In this document: piece after piece, positions 23,557 through 31,942 of the stretch
How positions within the stretch are numbered: the first letter of the stretch is position 1
Layout: each line of letters begins with the position of its first letter
Position numbers and translations under genes: made by a program
Assembly (NCBI GenBank): GCA_947630635.1
Contig: CANRIJ010000002.1
Span: forward strand, 1 to 36,328
Source of the DNA: an uncultured Spirochaetaceae bacterium
Lineage (GTDB): Bacteria > Spirochaetota > Spirochaetia > Sphaerochaetales > Sphaerochaetaceae
DNA length: 36,328 nt
Direction of reading: 5' to 3'
Notes under the pieces: model-generated
The model's database searches: none
The model's input: the letters and a program-made list of their open reading frames with translations, nothing else
Told to the model about the DNA's origin: nothing

Positions 23557-25095
23557 ATGTCTTCAAAAGACAAGGAAACACAGGTTACTTTAAGCACGGG
23601 GATCGATGAGGTTAAAACCCCCAGTGGAAAGAGCAAAAAACCTGGATCCAAAAAAGTGAGAAAATCATTTGGCTGGTTCATCGGAGTTCTTGTTCTGATT
23701 GTCATATCAATCATGTTCATTATTCCTGCAACTGCATTCAATACATCTCCAAGCAAGATAGTATTCGGAAAATACGATGGCCAGGATATTGCACTTGAGA
23801 ACGGAAACTTCTTCTACAATCAGCTGAATACAATCGCAGAGATGTATTCTCAGCAGTATAACGGAGCCGTTCCAACTGCCCTCTATCCCTCAATCTACTA
23901 TCAGGCATTCCAGAATGGAGCTATCTATACTGCAATCAATAGAATGGCTGAGAAGGCAAAGATTGAGTCTACAACAGAGACTGTGCAGGAGGCTGTCCTC
24001 GAGAGTGGCTATTGGAACAACAGCGAGACTGGGGCCTTTGACGTAGATAGATACAATAGTGCAACAAAAGGCGAGAAAGACTACGTTGCAAGATACTTCG
24101 ATATGCTCGTCCCATATACGACAGTCATTGATGATGCTCAGTCTGCAAAGCTGAGCGAGGGAGAGATTTCATTCATCAGAGGACTCTCCTCCACTCCAAA
24201 GAGCTTTGAATACCTGATTATCGACAGCTCAAAGATTGATGATGAAAGCGTTAGGGAATATGCGAATCTCAATATGGCTCCATTTATGAAGGCAGAGGTA
24301 TCACCGCTTAACTACACTTCGGAGGATGAGGCCCAGAGTGCCTATGACTCAATAGCAAATGGCACTATCACATTTGAGGAGGCCGAAGAGTCATCAATTG
24401 ATCCAACTGGAATCACAAACAATACTCCATACATGCTATATGAATTTGAGAATCTAATTGGCCAGGAAAATGCCGACTCAGTCTTTGACAGCTCAATTGG
24501 CTCAGTCTTTGGACCATATAGCGTTAACGGCGTATGGACTCTCTACAGACTCGACACTCTTCCCTCTGAGCCCGACTTGAATGATGCTGATACCCTCGAT
24601 CTCATAAGAGACTACATGGACCAGAACGACAGAGAGATAGTCGAGGAGAAGCTTGGCGCGCTAGCAGATGAGATCTACGCGGCAGCTCTTGAAGACTTCG
24701 ATAAGGCCGAGAGCGACTATGGTCTACTCACCGGCTCTGCTCTCAACGTTTCTGAGAACCCAGGAAATTCATCTTTCATCTACTCACTTACCATGGCAGA
24801 TGTAAGAAGATACCTTTCTACTATGGCAGAAAACGATGACTTCTCTATCAGCCTCTTCAACATGGAGAGCGGAGATGTCATGAAGCCGGTTCTTGTCGAT
24901 GGCGCATACATCATCACAAGGGCACTTGAATCAACTGGCGTCTCTCCGCTATTGAATGCAGTCACATCATCCTACCAAGACTATGCTGGAACAATGGCTG
25001 TGTCAGACTTTGAGGACTCTGTTATGAGATCAAACCTCTTGGAAGACAGATTCGCAGAAGCCCTATCCAGGTACGTAATAGGAAATGTACAATAA
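23557..25095 (+). CDS. SurA/PpiD-like membrane-anchored periplasmic chaperone
   Basis: A 512-aa protein with a basic, Lys/Ser-rich cytoplasmic N-terminus (1-42), one membrane helix (about 44-65, WFIGVLVLIVISIMFIIPAT) and a periplasmic remainder. Residues about 70-230 form a SurA-type N-terminal chaperone domain (KYDGQDIALENGNFFYNQLN, then helices). A degenerate parvulin-like domain follows (TFEEAEESSIDPTG, then GSVFGPYSVNGVWTLYRLD). Such proteins help fold outer-membrane and secreted proteins. An AGAGGT ribosome site lies 5-8 nt before the ATG. A strong terminator follows the stop. The isomerase activity may be lost. Confidence 0.75.
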   Translation: MSSKDKETQVTLSTGIDEVKTPSGKSKKPGSKKVRKSFGWFIGVLVLIVISIMFIIPATAFNTSPSKIVFGKYDGQDIALENGNFFYNQLNTIAEMYSQQYNGAVPTALYPSIYYQAFQNGAIYTAINRMAEKAKIESTTETVQEAVLESGYWNNSETGAFDVDRYNSATKGEKDYVARYFDMLVPYTTVIDDAQSAKLSEGEISFIRGLSSTPKSFEYLIIDSSKIDDESVREYANLNMAPFMKAEVSPLNYTSEDEAQSAYDSIANGTITFEEAEESSIDPTGITNNTPYMLYEFENLIGQENADSVFDSSIGSVFGPYSVNGVWTLYRLDTLPSEPDLNDADTLDLIRDYMDQNDREIVEEKLGALADEIYAAALEDFDKAESDYGLLTGSALNVSENPGNSSFIYSLTMADVRRYLSTMAENDDFSISLFNMESGDVMKPVLVDGAYIITRALESTGVSPLLNAVTSSYQDYAGTMAVSDFEDSVMRSNLLEDRFAEALSRYVIGNVQ

Positions 25096-25099
25096 AGAG

Positions 25100-25127
25100 A
25101 ATTGGGTGCGCGGCACCCAATTTTTTT
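25100..25127 (+). terminator. Rho-independent terminator after the chaperone gene
   Basis: ATTGGGTGC (25101-25109) pairs with GCACCCAAT (25113-25121) around a 3-nt loop, and seven T follow. It begins 5 nt after the stop codon. Confidence 0.92.
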
Positions 25128-25137
25128 ATACCTTTGC

Positions 25138-25143
25138 TATCAT
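25138..25143 (+). promoter_or_regulatory. Possible -10 box of the DUF2804 gene
   Basis: TATCAT (5 of 6) lies 6 nt before the ATG at 25150. The -35 region falls in the terminator and is poor. There is no ribosome site. Confidence 0.25.
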
Positions 25144-25149
25144 ATAAAA

Positions 25150-26190
25150 ATGGAAAGAGAGATCAGAGAAGAGACAGAGCTTCTCAAAAGTAATGGCGAA
25201 TTAACAGTCGAGGGCTGGGCGAGAAAGCCTTTCTGGAAGTACGACAGAAGCAAAATCAAGGCGAGTCTCTATAGAATAAAAGAATGGGACTACTACGCAA
25301 TAATCAATGAGGAGAGAGAGTTCGCTATAGGAATAACCTACTCCGATTTGGGCTATGCCTCACTCTACTCTATTGCATTTGTTGACTATAAGAGCGGCAA
25401 ATTCTCTGAGAAATCCAATATAAAGGCTCTAACTAGGCATAAGACAGGACTCCTTCCAAGCCCAGATTTAGACGGTGGCCTCACATATACAAAGGATGAT
25501 ATGACATTCTCCATAATCAAAAAGGGAGAAAAGAGAAGAATAATCGCAATGCTTCCAAGCTTCAGGCTCCCAGATGGGAGAATAGGACTAAAACTCGATT
25601 TGGCACTAATCGAAGGACACGGCACAGAGTCGATTAATATTGCAACAAGCTGGAAGGAAAACAGAAAGTGCTTCTATTACAATGAGAAGCTCAATCCAAT
25701 GAAAGCAGAGGGCATAGTCTGGCTATCAAGCGAAAAGATAGAGCTGAAAAAGAGATCTTACGGAGTTCTCGATTGGGGACGCGGGAGATGGACACGAGAG
25801 AACACTTGGTACTGGGGCTCTCTTTCTGGAAATGATGGCGATAGGCTCTGGGGAATAAACCTCGGCTATGGCTTTTCTGACAGAACCCCAGCTAGTGAGA
25901 ACGCAATAATCTATGACGGAAAGGCAAATAAGCTCAATCTCGTAGAGTTTGACTATCCAGAGGATTATACTAGTCGCCCATGGCTTATAAAAGACAATGA
26001 GGGACGCCTATTTCTCGAGATGAAACCCAAAGTAAACAGAAAGAGCGACTTCAATATTCTTGGCGCGATCAAGAGCGACCAGAATCAGGTATTTGGAATT
26101 ATAAATGGCTGGTTCCTGCTCGATAGCGGCGAAAAGATCTCAGTCGATAACTCATATGGCTTTTTTGAGAAGGTCTACAATAAGTGGTAG
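25150..26190 (+). CDS. DUF2804 protein
   Basis: A 346-aa soluble protein of the DUF2804 family, which has no known function. The family signature is easy to see: LDWGRGRWTRENTWYWGS (mid-protein), then WGINLGYGFSDRTPASENAIIYDGK, and a C-terminal FGIINGWFLLDSGEKI. Beta-rich, with no signal peptide. The ATG at 25150 is chosen over an upstream TTG because that TTG lies inside the terminator hairpin. It stands alone between a terminator and the helicase promoter, so context gives no hint of role. Confidence 0.85.
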   Translation: MEREIREETELLKSNGELTVEGWARKPFWKYDRSKIKASLYRIKEWDYYAIINEEREFAIGITYSDLGYASLYSIAFVDYKSGKFSEKSNIKALTRHKTGLLPSPDLDGGLTYTKDDMTFSIIKKGEKRRIIAMLPSFRLPDGRIGLKLDLALIEGHGTESINIATSWKENRKCFYYNEKLNPMKAEGIVWLSSEKIELKKRSYGVLDWGRGRWTRENTWYWGSLSGNDGDRLWGINLGYGFSDRTPASENAIIYDGKANKLNLVEFDYPEDYTSRPWLIKDNEGRLFLEMKPKVNRKSDFNILGAIKSDQNQVFGIINGWFLLDSGEKISVDNSYGFFEKVYNKW

Positions 26191-26206
26191 AGCCAGTTTG
26201 CACCAT

Positions 26207-26235
26207 TTGACAAAATTCCATTACTCATATCAAAT
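26207..26235 (+). promoter_or_regulatory. Upstream promoter of the helicase gene
   Basis: A perfect TTGACA (26207-26212), a 17-nt spacer and TCAAAT (26230-26235, 4 of 6). It would give a leader of about 130 nt that includes the stem-loop CGCTCT/AGAGCG at 26268-26287. Confidence 0.45.
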
Positions 26236-26267
26236 AGAGAGCATCTGAATCGAAATCATCCTTTATT

Positions 26268-26287
26268 CGCTCTCTTTACCAAGAGCG
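26268..26287 (+). promoter_or_regulatory. Stem-loop in the helicase 5' leader
   Basis: CGCTCT (26268-26273) pairs with AGAGCG (26282-26287) around an 8-nt loop. No U-run follows. Long structured leaders are common for cold-inducible DEAD-box genes, so a regulatory role is possible. Confidence 0.3.
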
Positions 26288-26325
26288 AGAAATAAGGCGT
26301 AAATACTTTAATATCAAAGGATTGC

Positions 26326-26354
26326 TTGAAGGCAGGCATTTCTATGATTAAACT
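26326..26354 (+). promoter_or_regulatory. Second, proximal candidate promoter of the helicase gene
   Basis: TTGAAG (26326-26331), 17 nt, TAAACT (26349-26354). A start near 26361 would leave a short leader holding the AAGGAA ribosome site. Confidence 0.3.
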
Positions 26355-26374
26355 TTGAGTAAGAAGGAATCAAA

Positions 26375-28309
26375 ATGGAAGACCTTAAGGATTTTAGAGA
26401 TCTGGGACTATCTGAGAAAACCATTGACGCCCTAAGAAAGAAGGGTTTTGAAGAACCCACCGAGATACAGAAAAAGACCATACCGCTCCTTTTGACGGAG
26501 GGAACAGAGGTTGTAGGTCAGGCTCAGACTGGAACTGGAAAGACAGCGGCATTCGCACTTCCAATAATCGAGACTGTAAGCGAAGAGAATAAGAACGTAC
26601 AGGCGCTGATTCTATGCCCTACTCGTGAGCTTGCCCTTCAGGTTGCTGAGGAGATCAACAGCCTCAAGGGAGATAGAAAGCTAGAGATCATACCAATCTA
26701 TGGCGGCGCATCAATGGAAGTGCAGCTGAGAAGACTCAGACGAGGAGTACAGATTGTAGTCGGAACACCAGGAAGGATACTCGACCATATCAACAGAGGC
26801 TCATTAAAGCTTGACGACTTGGAGTTCATGGTACTCGATGAGGCTGATGAGATGCTCGATATGGGCTTTATCGAAGATATAGAAGAGGTATTGAAGGCAG
26901 TTCCAGAGGAAAAGAGAATGCTCCTCTTCTCTGCAACTATTCCTCCTGAGATCGAAAAGCTATCTCAGAAGTTCATGAAGAATCCGATAATCATCAGAAC
27001 TCAGAAGGTAGACACAGCAACACCCCAGGCAGACCAGATATATTTTGAGGTAAAAGAGTCAGATAAGATCGAGGCTCTATCAAGGATAATAGACAGAGAC
27101 CCCGATTTCTATGGAATAGTATTCTGCAGAACAAAGCTCCAGTGCGATGAGGTTGCATCCAAGCTGCAGGCAAGAGGATACGATGCTGAGGCTCTCCACG
27201 GCGACCTATCTCAGAGAGAGAGGGAGCAGATACTGAAAAAACTCAAAGAGAGACAGATAAGAATCCTCGTTGCAACCGATGTTGCTGCCCGTGGACTCGA
27301 TATCAAGGACCTCACACATATAATCAACTATGCTCTTCCACAGGACCCGGAGATCTACATTCATAGAGTCGGAAGAACCGGCAGAGCTGGCAGAACAGGC
27401 ACTGCAATCACCTTCATAACTCCATCTGAGGCTAGAAAATTCTCCTATATCAAGAAAGTCGCCCGCTCGGAGATAAGAAAAGAAGAGGTGCCTACTGCAC
27501 AGGAGGTCATTGAGACAAAGAGGCAGAGAATAAAGGAAGAACTTGAGGAAGCACTGGATAAGAGCGCAAGCGATGACTATGAAAAGCTTGCAAAAGAGCT
27601 CCTTGAAGGCAAGGATCCAGAGAATGCCATAGCTTCGCTTTTGGAGTACTTCTACAAAGGAGAGCTTGATAAGAGCCAATACAGAGACATATCCGTTGGA
27701 TCCTCTAAGGACAGAAAATCAAGAAGAGAGAGGGAGAAAGAGAGAGACAGGGAGCCTAGAGCGGAGAGAGACAGAAGCGAGAGACATTACGACTCTGGAC
27801 TCGATAGCGAAGGCTACACAAGGCTCTTCATCGCCAAGGGAAGAAGAGATGGGCTATCTAAGCGCGAACTCTTAGACTTCATCGAGGAAGAGGCACATAT
27901 CGACTCCAGAGACCTACATAACCTTGAGGTCATGGATGAGTTCTCCTTTGTCAATGCCCCATATGATGTTGCGGAGAAGATTCTCAGAACATTTGAGGAC
28001 AAGAATACGGCAAAGCCTCTTGTTGAGAAGGCAAATAATCCCGATATCAGACCAAATAAGAGAAAGGGCGATAGCCCAAGACAGAAGAAAGAGGCGCTCT
28101 TTAAAAAGCAGAGCGAAGAGCGAAAGAGAGAGGAAAGGGAGAGACAGAGACAGAGAGACAGATATCCCGATGATGAATACAGAAGAGACCTTGAGTGGTA
28201 TGAGAAGGCAATGAGAAGCTCAAAAGGCTCTAGGTCGACTCCCGGATCCTCAAGCAGAAAGAAGAGCGCTATCAAGTCAAAGAACAAGACAAGAAGAGGA
28301 AGAAGATGA
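26375..28309 (+). CDS. deaD: DEAD-box RNA helicase, DeaD/CsdA-like
   Basis: A 644-aa ATP-dependent RNA helicase. Q-motif region FEEPTEIQKKTIP, motif I AQTGTGKTA (50-58), PTRELA, DEAD (155-158), SAT (186-188), VATDVAARGLDI (299-310) and HRVGRTGR (330-337) are all intact. Residues about 475-550 form a DbpA-type RNA-binding domain (YTRLFIAKGRRDGLSKRELL, then LEVMDEFSFVNAPYDVAEKIL). It is framed by low-complexity Arg/Glu-rich stretches (RREREKERDRE, KREERERQRQRDR) and a basic tail. Functions of the family are ribosome assembly and RNA unwinding, often in cold. An AAGGAA ribosome site lies before the ATG. The stop overlaps the glf start by 4 nt. Confidence 0.95.
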   Translation: MEDLKDFRDLGLSEKTIDALRKKGFEEPTEIQKKTIPLLLTEGTEVVGQAQTGTGKTAAFALPIIETVSEENKNVQALILCPTRELALQVAEEINSLKGDRKLEIIPIYGGASMEVQLRRLRRGVQIVVGTPGRILDHINRGSLKLDDLEFMVLDEADEMLDMGFIEDIEEVLKAVPEEKRMLLFSATIPPEIEKLSQKFMKNPIIIRTQKVDTATPQADQIYFEVKESDKIEALSRIIDRDPDFYGIVFCRTKLQCDEVASKLQARGYDAEALHGDLSQREREQILKKLKERQIRILVATDVAARGLDIKDLTHIINYALPQDPEIYIHRVGRTGRAGRTGTAITFITPSEARKFSYIKKVARSEIRKEEVPTAQEVIETKRQRIKEELEEALDKSASDDYEKLAKELLEGKDPENAIASLLEYFYKGELDKSQYRDISVGSSKDRKSRREREKERDREPRAERDRSERHYDSGLDSEGYTRLFIAKGRRDGLSKRELLDFIEEEAHIDSRDLHNLEVMDEFSFVNAPYDVAEKILRTFEDKNTAKPLVEKANNPDIRPNKRKGDSPRQKKEALFKKQSEERKREERERQRQRDRYPDDEYRRDLEWYEKAMRSSKGSRSTPGSSSRKKSAIKSKNKTRRGRR

Positions 28310-29403
28310 GAAAATTCGACTTCTTGGTAGTGGGCTCAGGCCTCTTTGGAGCAACTTTCAGCTACATAATGAATCAAAGGGGCTACTCCACTCTGATTGT
28401 CGAAAAGAGAGACCATATCGGTGGAAATATCTACACCGAAAAGCGAGATGGCATTAATATCCATCGATATGGCGCTCATATCTTCCATACCTCAAGCGAC
28501 AAGGCCTGGGATTTTATAAGAGAGTTTGCAGTCTTCTCTCCCTTTATCAATTCGCCTATTGCAAATTACAAAGGCGAAATCTACAACCTTCCATTCAATA
28601 TGAATACATTCTCCAAGATGTGGGGAATACTGAGGCCAGAAGAGGCGAAGAGAATAATCGAAGAGCAGAGAAAAGAGGTGACTCCTCCAATTGACAATCT
28701 CGAGAAACAGGCAATATCGCTTGTTGGAAGGGATATCTATGAAAAGCTTATCAAGGGCTACACGGAAAAGCAGTGGGGGCGAGACTTGAAAAGCCTCCCT
28801 CCTGAGATCATAAAGCGTCTTCCCGTCAGATTCACCTACGACAACAACTACTTCAATGACACCTATCAGGGAATTCCACTTGGTGGATACACCAAGATAA
28901 TCGAAAAGATGATTGAAAAGTCTTCGCTTGAACTCAGCACCGACTATATCGAAAACAAGAGCGAACTCGATAAAATGGCAGATAGAGTTCTCTATACGGG
29001 CGAGCTTGATAGGCTCTTTGGCTACTCTCTTGGCCGCTTGGAATTCAGGTCTGTACGATTTGAAGATGAGAAGTACGAGACTGATAACTATCAGGGTGTG
29101 GCTGTCATGAATTACACAGACCGAGAGACACCCTACACAAGAAGCATTGAGCATAGACACTTTGAGAAGACAGACTCAAAGGTAACCTGGGTGAGCCGCG
29201 AATACTCTGTGGACTACTCTTTTACAGGAGAGCCCTACTATCCAATAAACGACGAGAAAAACAATAGCCTCCAAGAGCGCTATGTGGAGCTTGCAAAAAA
29301 TGATAAGCGCCTCATACTTGGCGGGCGCTTAGCAACATATAAATACTACGATATGGATAAGACAATACTCGAATCCATTAAAACAGCAGATTCGCTCTCC
29401 TAA
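28306..29403 (+). CDS. glf: UDP-galactopyranose mutase
   Basis: A 365-aa flavoenzyme converting UDP-galactopyranose to UDP-galactofuranose. The Rossmann motif is VVGSGLFGATFSY (residues 8-20), then EKRDHIGGNIYTEKRDGINI and HRYGAHIFHTSS with the family histidines, WGRDLKSLPPEI, RLPVRFTYDNNYFNDTYQGIP and a C-terminal GGRLATYKYYDMD that closes over FAD. Length is typical (about 365-390). The ATGA overlap with the helicase stop means translational coupling to a helicase gene, an unusual partner. It implies that the surface glycan contains galactofuranose and links this end of the window with the glycan locus. The galactofuranosyltransferase is not identifiable. Confidence 0.95.
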   Translation: MRKFDFLVVGSGLFGATFSYIMNQRGYSTLIVEKRDHIGGNIYTEKRDGINIHRYGAHIFHTSSDKAWDFIREFAVFSPFINSPIANYKGEIYNLPFNMNTFSKMWGILRPEEAKRIIEEQRKEVTPPIDNLEKQAISLVGRDIYEKLIKGYTEKQWGRDLKSLPPEIIKRLPVRFTYDNNYFNDTYQGIPLGGYTKIIEKMIEKSSLELSTDYIENKSELDKMADRVLYTGELDRLFGYSLGRLEFRSVRFEDEKYETDNYQGVAVMNYTDRETPYTRSIEHRHFEKTDSKVTWVSREYSVDYSFTGEPYYPINDEKNNSLQERYVELAKNDKRLILGGRLATYKYYDMDKTILESIKTADSLS

Positions 29404-29735
29404 AGATGAGTATGATCATCATACTTCATCGATAGGCTCTTTCTCATAAAGCCATTTTCCTTTTTGAGCATTTTTGATCCCCTAGTGATCTTACAGAGGC
29501 TCATATTCCTCTGACTTGCAATCTCCCTCTGGCTTTTGCCCTTATAAAGGTCATCCATCAATAGGTATCGATCAACCAAATCCAGAAGTTCCCGCTCAGT
29601 AAGCAGGTCATCAAGCATCGCTCTCATCTCATCAAGATCCGTCACTGAGCACATAAGGTCGAGAATATCGTCTAATGCCCCCTTCTCTTCCTCTGTCATC
29701 TCCCTTATTGGTCTCTTGCCTCTCTTTTTCTCCAT
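29400..29735 (-). CDS. trpR: Trp-repressor family regulator
   Basis: A 111-aa all-helical DNA-binding protein. The core LDDLLTERELLDLVDRYLLMDDLYKGKSQREIAS is followed by the recognition helix of the TrpR family, SLCKITRGSKML, equivalent to ATITRGSNSL in E. coli TrpR. TrpR represses tryptophan biosynthesis or uptake genes when Trp is bound. No trp gene is nearby, so its targets are elsewhere. AGAGG lies 8 nt before the ATG. Its TAG stop overlaps the TAA of glf by four bases in convergent orientation. Confidence 0.85.
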   Translation of the reverse strand: MEKKRGKRPIREMTEEEKGALDDILDLMCSVTDLDEMRAMLDDLLTERELLDLVDRYLLMDDLYKGKSQREIASQRNMSLCKITRGSKMLKKENGFMRKSLSMKYDDHTHL

Positions 29736-29752
29736 ATAAAACCTCTAATGCG

Positions 29753-29758
29753 ATTATA
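29753..29758 (-). promoter_or_regulatory. -10 box of trpR
   Basis: TATAAT on the minus strand, 17 nt before the ATG, leaving room for the AGAGG ribosome site. The -35 region (GCCATA at 17 nt) is weak. A TTTGCC/GGCAAA-like imperfect dyad lies around 29772-29787 and could be an operator. Confidence 0.35.
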
Positions 29759-29845
29759 TTGCCCCTAATTTTGCCTATGGCCAAATTGAGAGACACAAAA
29801 ACAAAATAAGACTCGTTTTGCTGAAATCTGTTAAAAATTTTATCA

Positions 29846-31363
29846 CTAGAGCGCAGTGGAGAAAAACTTGAAGAAGAAGCGAAGTATTCTCTTATGAACT
29901 GGCACATTCTTCACTTCTTCGATATTCATCTGGTGACTCAGCTCAAACGTCTTATCAAACTCCTTTTTCACCTTTGAGAGTATGGAAGAGTTATAGAAGA
30001 GCACCGAGAGCTCAAAGTGCAGGTAGAATGACCTATAGTCCAAATTGGTTGTTCCGATGCAGCACACCTCATCATCAACCAAGAACTCCTTCGAATGTAT
30101 GAAGCCCGGTGTGTACTCATATATCTTCACCCCTGCATTCAAAAGCTCCAGGTAATTGGATTGAGTTACCTCAAAGACGGATCTCTTATCTGGATAGTGC
30201 GGTGTTATTATCCTGACATCTACCCCGCTTAGGCTTGCGGTTCTCAGGGCCGTCATCATTGTGTCATCTGGGATGAGGTATGGCGTCGTTATCCAAATGT
30301 ATTTGGATGCATTGTTTATAAGCTGCAGATAGCCCTCTTCTGCACTTGAGTTTCTAGAAAACGGAGATGAGCCAAAGGGCTGAACATACCCGTCTGTCTT
30401 ATACTCTTTTAAAGGCACGAAATGAGTTAGCTCATCACTCTTTCCTGTCCAGCAATCCCAATTCATTAAAAAGAGCATCGTCAGATTCCAGCAAGCCGAG
30501 CCCCTGAGCTTTATAGCATCATCCTTCCAATGCCCAAATCTAATCTCGTCATTGAAGTACTCATCGGCGAGGTTTAGCCCTCCCGTGTAGCATATATCTC
30601 CATCGATTGAGAGTATCTTCCTGTGATCCCTGAAATTGAGTCTCGGATTGATATGAAGGTGAACCTTATTGAATGATATGGCATCGATACCCATCCTTTT
30701 GAGAGTATCAGCGTAATCAGAGGGAAGGACATTGATAGATCCCATATCATCGTAAATCACCCTAATATCAAGTCCCTCTCTGACCTTTCTCTTCAGAATC
30801 TCCAGTATTTGGTTCCACCTAGATCCCGGTGCAATGATGAAATACTCGATAAAAATAAACTTCTTGGCTCGATTGAGCTCTTCTATGAGATCCTCATAAA
30901 AATCCTCAGGATACTCAAAATACTCGCACTCAGTCCCGCCCCACGCCTTAAAGCCAGTTGTCTCTGTTATGAATCTTGCCTCTTTTATGAAGTCTCCGAA
31001 GATTTCCTGGCTCTCCTCAGTCTGAGCTATATTTGAGGGAATCTCTGGCACGCTCTTAATAAATGCCCTTAGCCTCTTACGCGAAAAACGCCCTATCTTC
31101 TTATTGCCAAAGAGTATGTAGAAGACACCTCCAAAGAATGGGAATATAACCAACAGGAACATCCACATAAGCTTATAGGGAGCCTTCTCATCTCGCGTCA
31201 TCAAGACAACGGCCATAACCATCGATAGAGCCATGAAAACTAGGTATATGCCCCTTGAGAAGGAGGCCCAGAAGACCAAATAGACAACAAGCCCAGCCTG
31301 AAGAGCAAAGAGGATGACAACCCAGAAGAGCCTAGATGAGAGTATTCTAATCAGCCTTTTCAT
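29846..31363 (-). CDS. cls: Cardiolipin synthase
   Basis: A 505-aa inner-membrane phospholipase-D-type enzyme that joins two phosphatidylglycerols, or PG and another donor, into cardiolipin. Two to three N-terminal helices (about 10-85, ending FPFFGGVFYILFG) precede two HKD catalytic motifs: H247-x-K249-x4-D254 (DHRKILSIDGD) and H423-x-K425-x4-D430 (FIHSKEFLVDD). The length is standard for the ClsA group. It follows queH with a 17-nt overlap, so it is translated in the same operon. A terminator downstream is not obvious. Confidence 0.95.
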   Translation of the reverse strand: MKRLIRILSSRLFWVVILFALQAGLVVYLVFWASFSRGIYLVFMALSMVMAVVLMTRDEKAPYKLMWMFLLVIFPFFGGVFYILFGNKKIGRFSRKRLRAFIKSVPEIPSNIAQTEESQEIFGDFIKEARFITETTGFKAWGGTECEYFEYPEDFYEDLIEELNRAKKFIFIEYFIIAPGSRWNQILEILKRKVREGLDIRVIYDDMGSINVLPSDYADTLKRMGIDAISFNKVHLHINPRLNFRDHRKILSIDGDICYTGGLNLADEYFNDEIRFGHWKDDAIKLRGSACWNLTMLFLMNWDCWTGKSDELTHFVPLKEYKTDGYVQPFGSSPFSRNSSAEEGYLQLINNASKYIWITTPYLIPDDTMMTALRTASLSGVDVRIITPHYPDKRSVFEVTQSNYLELLNAGVKIYEYTPGFIHSKEFLVDDEVCCIGTTNLDYRSFYLHFELSVLFYNSSILSKVKKEFDKTFELSHQMNIEEVKNVPVHKRILRFFFKFFSTAL

Positions 31364-31886
31364 AGTCCCTCATAGAGAATTCGCATCCGCAGTAGCTCTG
31401 TCTGTAAAGTCCTAACTCCCTTGAGAGCCTCACAGACTTCTCAAATCCGTTTTTCTTCTTGAAGTCTATCTCCTCAAAGCCATCAAAGCCTCTTCCGACA
31501 GAAAATATATTCTTGCTGTTTTTGAAGCGAGATACAGTAAGAGTTGTAGTAAAGAGACCAAGGCCCAAATCATGCATCTTCTCATTTGCCTTCTTGAGAT
31601 TATGCATAAAGCATCTCTTGCACCTCTCTCCGCCCTCTTTCTCGCCTTCAAATCCCTCTATATCTCTCTTCCATGACTCGTGGTCATAGCTATCCTTTAT
31701 TGCATCAAGGGCATAGTGCTCTGCCACTATCTTCAGATTGTCAAAGCGCTTGTTGTATTCCTCTTCGGAATTTATATTGTCATTTGAGTAGAAAAGCACT
31801 GGAGAATATCCCTCCTCTATGAGTCTCTCTATAGATGAAGTTGAACATGGTCCACAGCAGGCATGAAGAAGGATAGTCTTTCCCAT
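31347..31886 (-). CDS. queH: Epoxyqueuosine reductase QueH
   Basis: A 179-aa enzyme performing the last step of queuosine synthesis, reduction of epoxyqueuosine in tRNA, and replacing QueG. The family cysteines are visible: ACCGPC (C10, C11, C14), RCKRC (C89, C92) and YCGC (C166, C168). They bind an iron-sulfur cluster and a second metal site. The ATG at 31886 is chosen because KTILLHACCGPC follows at once and the longer reading would overlap the divergent TPR gene. The ribosome site is weak. It pairs functionally with the yhhQ gene at 22809. Confidence 0.92.
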   Translation of the reverse strand: MGKTILLHACCGPCSTSSIERLIEEGYSPVLFYSNDNINSEEEYNKRFDNLKIVAEHYALDAIKDSYDHESWKRDIEGFEGEKEGGERCKRCFMHNLKKANEKMHDLGLGLFTTTLTVSRFKNSKNIFSVGRGFDGFEEIDFKKKNGFEKSVRLSRELGLYRQSYCGCEFSMRDYEKAD

Positions 31887-31942
31887 AAAGCACTTAGATG
31901 GTATAACAAAAGAGTCATCGTTCTCAACGCAGGGAGAAAAAT

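Noticed and set aside
25102-25149. TTG start giving a longer DUF2804 protein
   Set aside because: The codons fall in the terminator hairpin and U-run; the family sequence begins after the ATG at 25150.
27721-28170. Repeat array in purine-rich DNA of the helicase gene
   Set aside because: GAGAGA-type repetition simply encodes Arg/Glu-rich low-complexity protein. There are no regular spacers, so it is not a CRISPR or tandem-repeat locus.
28492-29160. 222-codon open frame on the minus strand opposite glf
   Set aside because: It lies wholly antisense to a strongly conserved gene, shows no recognisable domain and has a composition expected from the reverse of glf codons.
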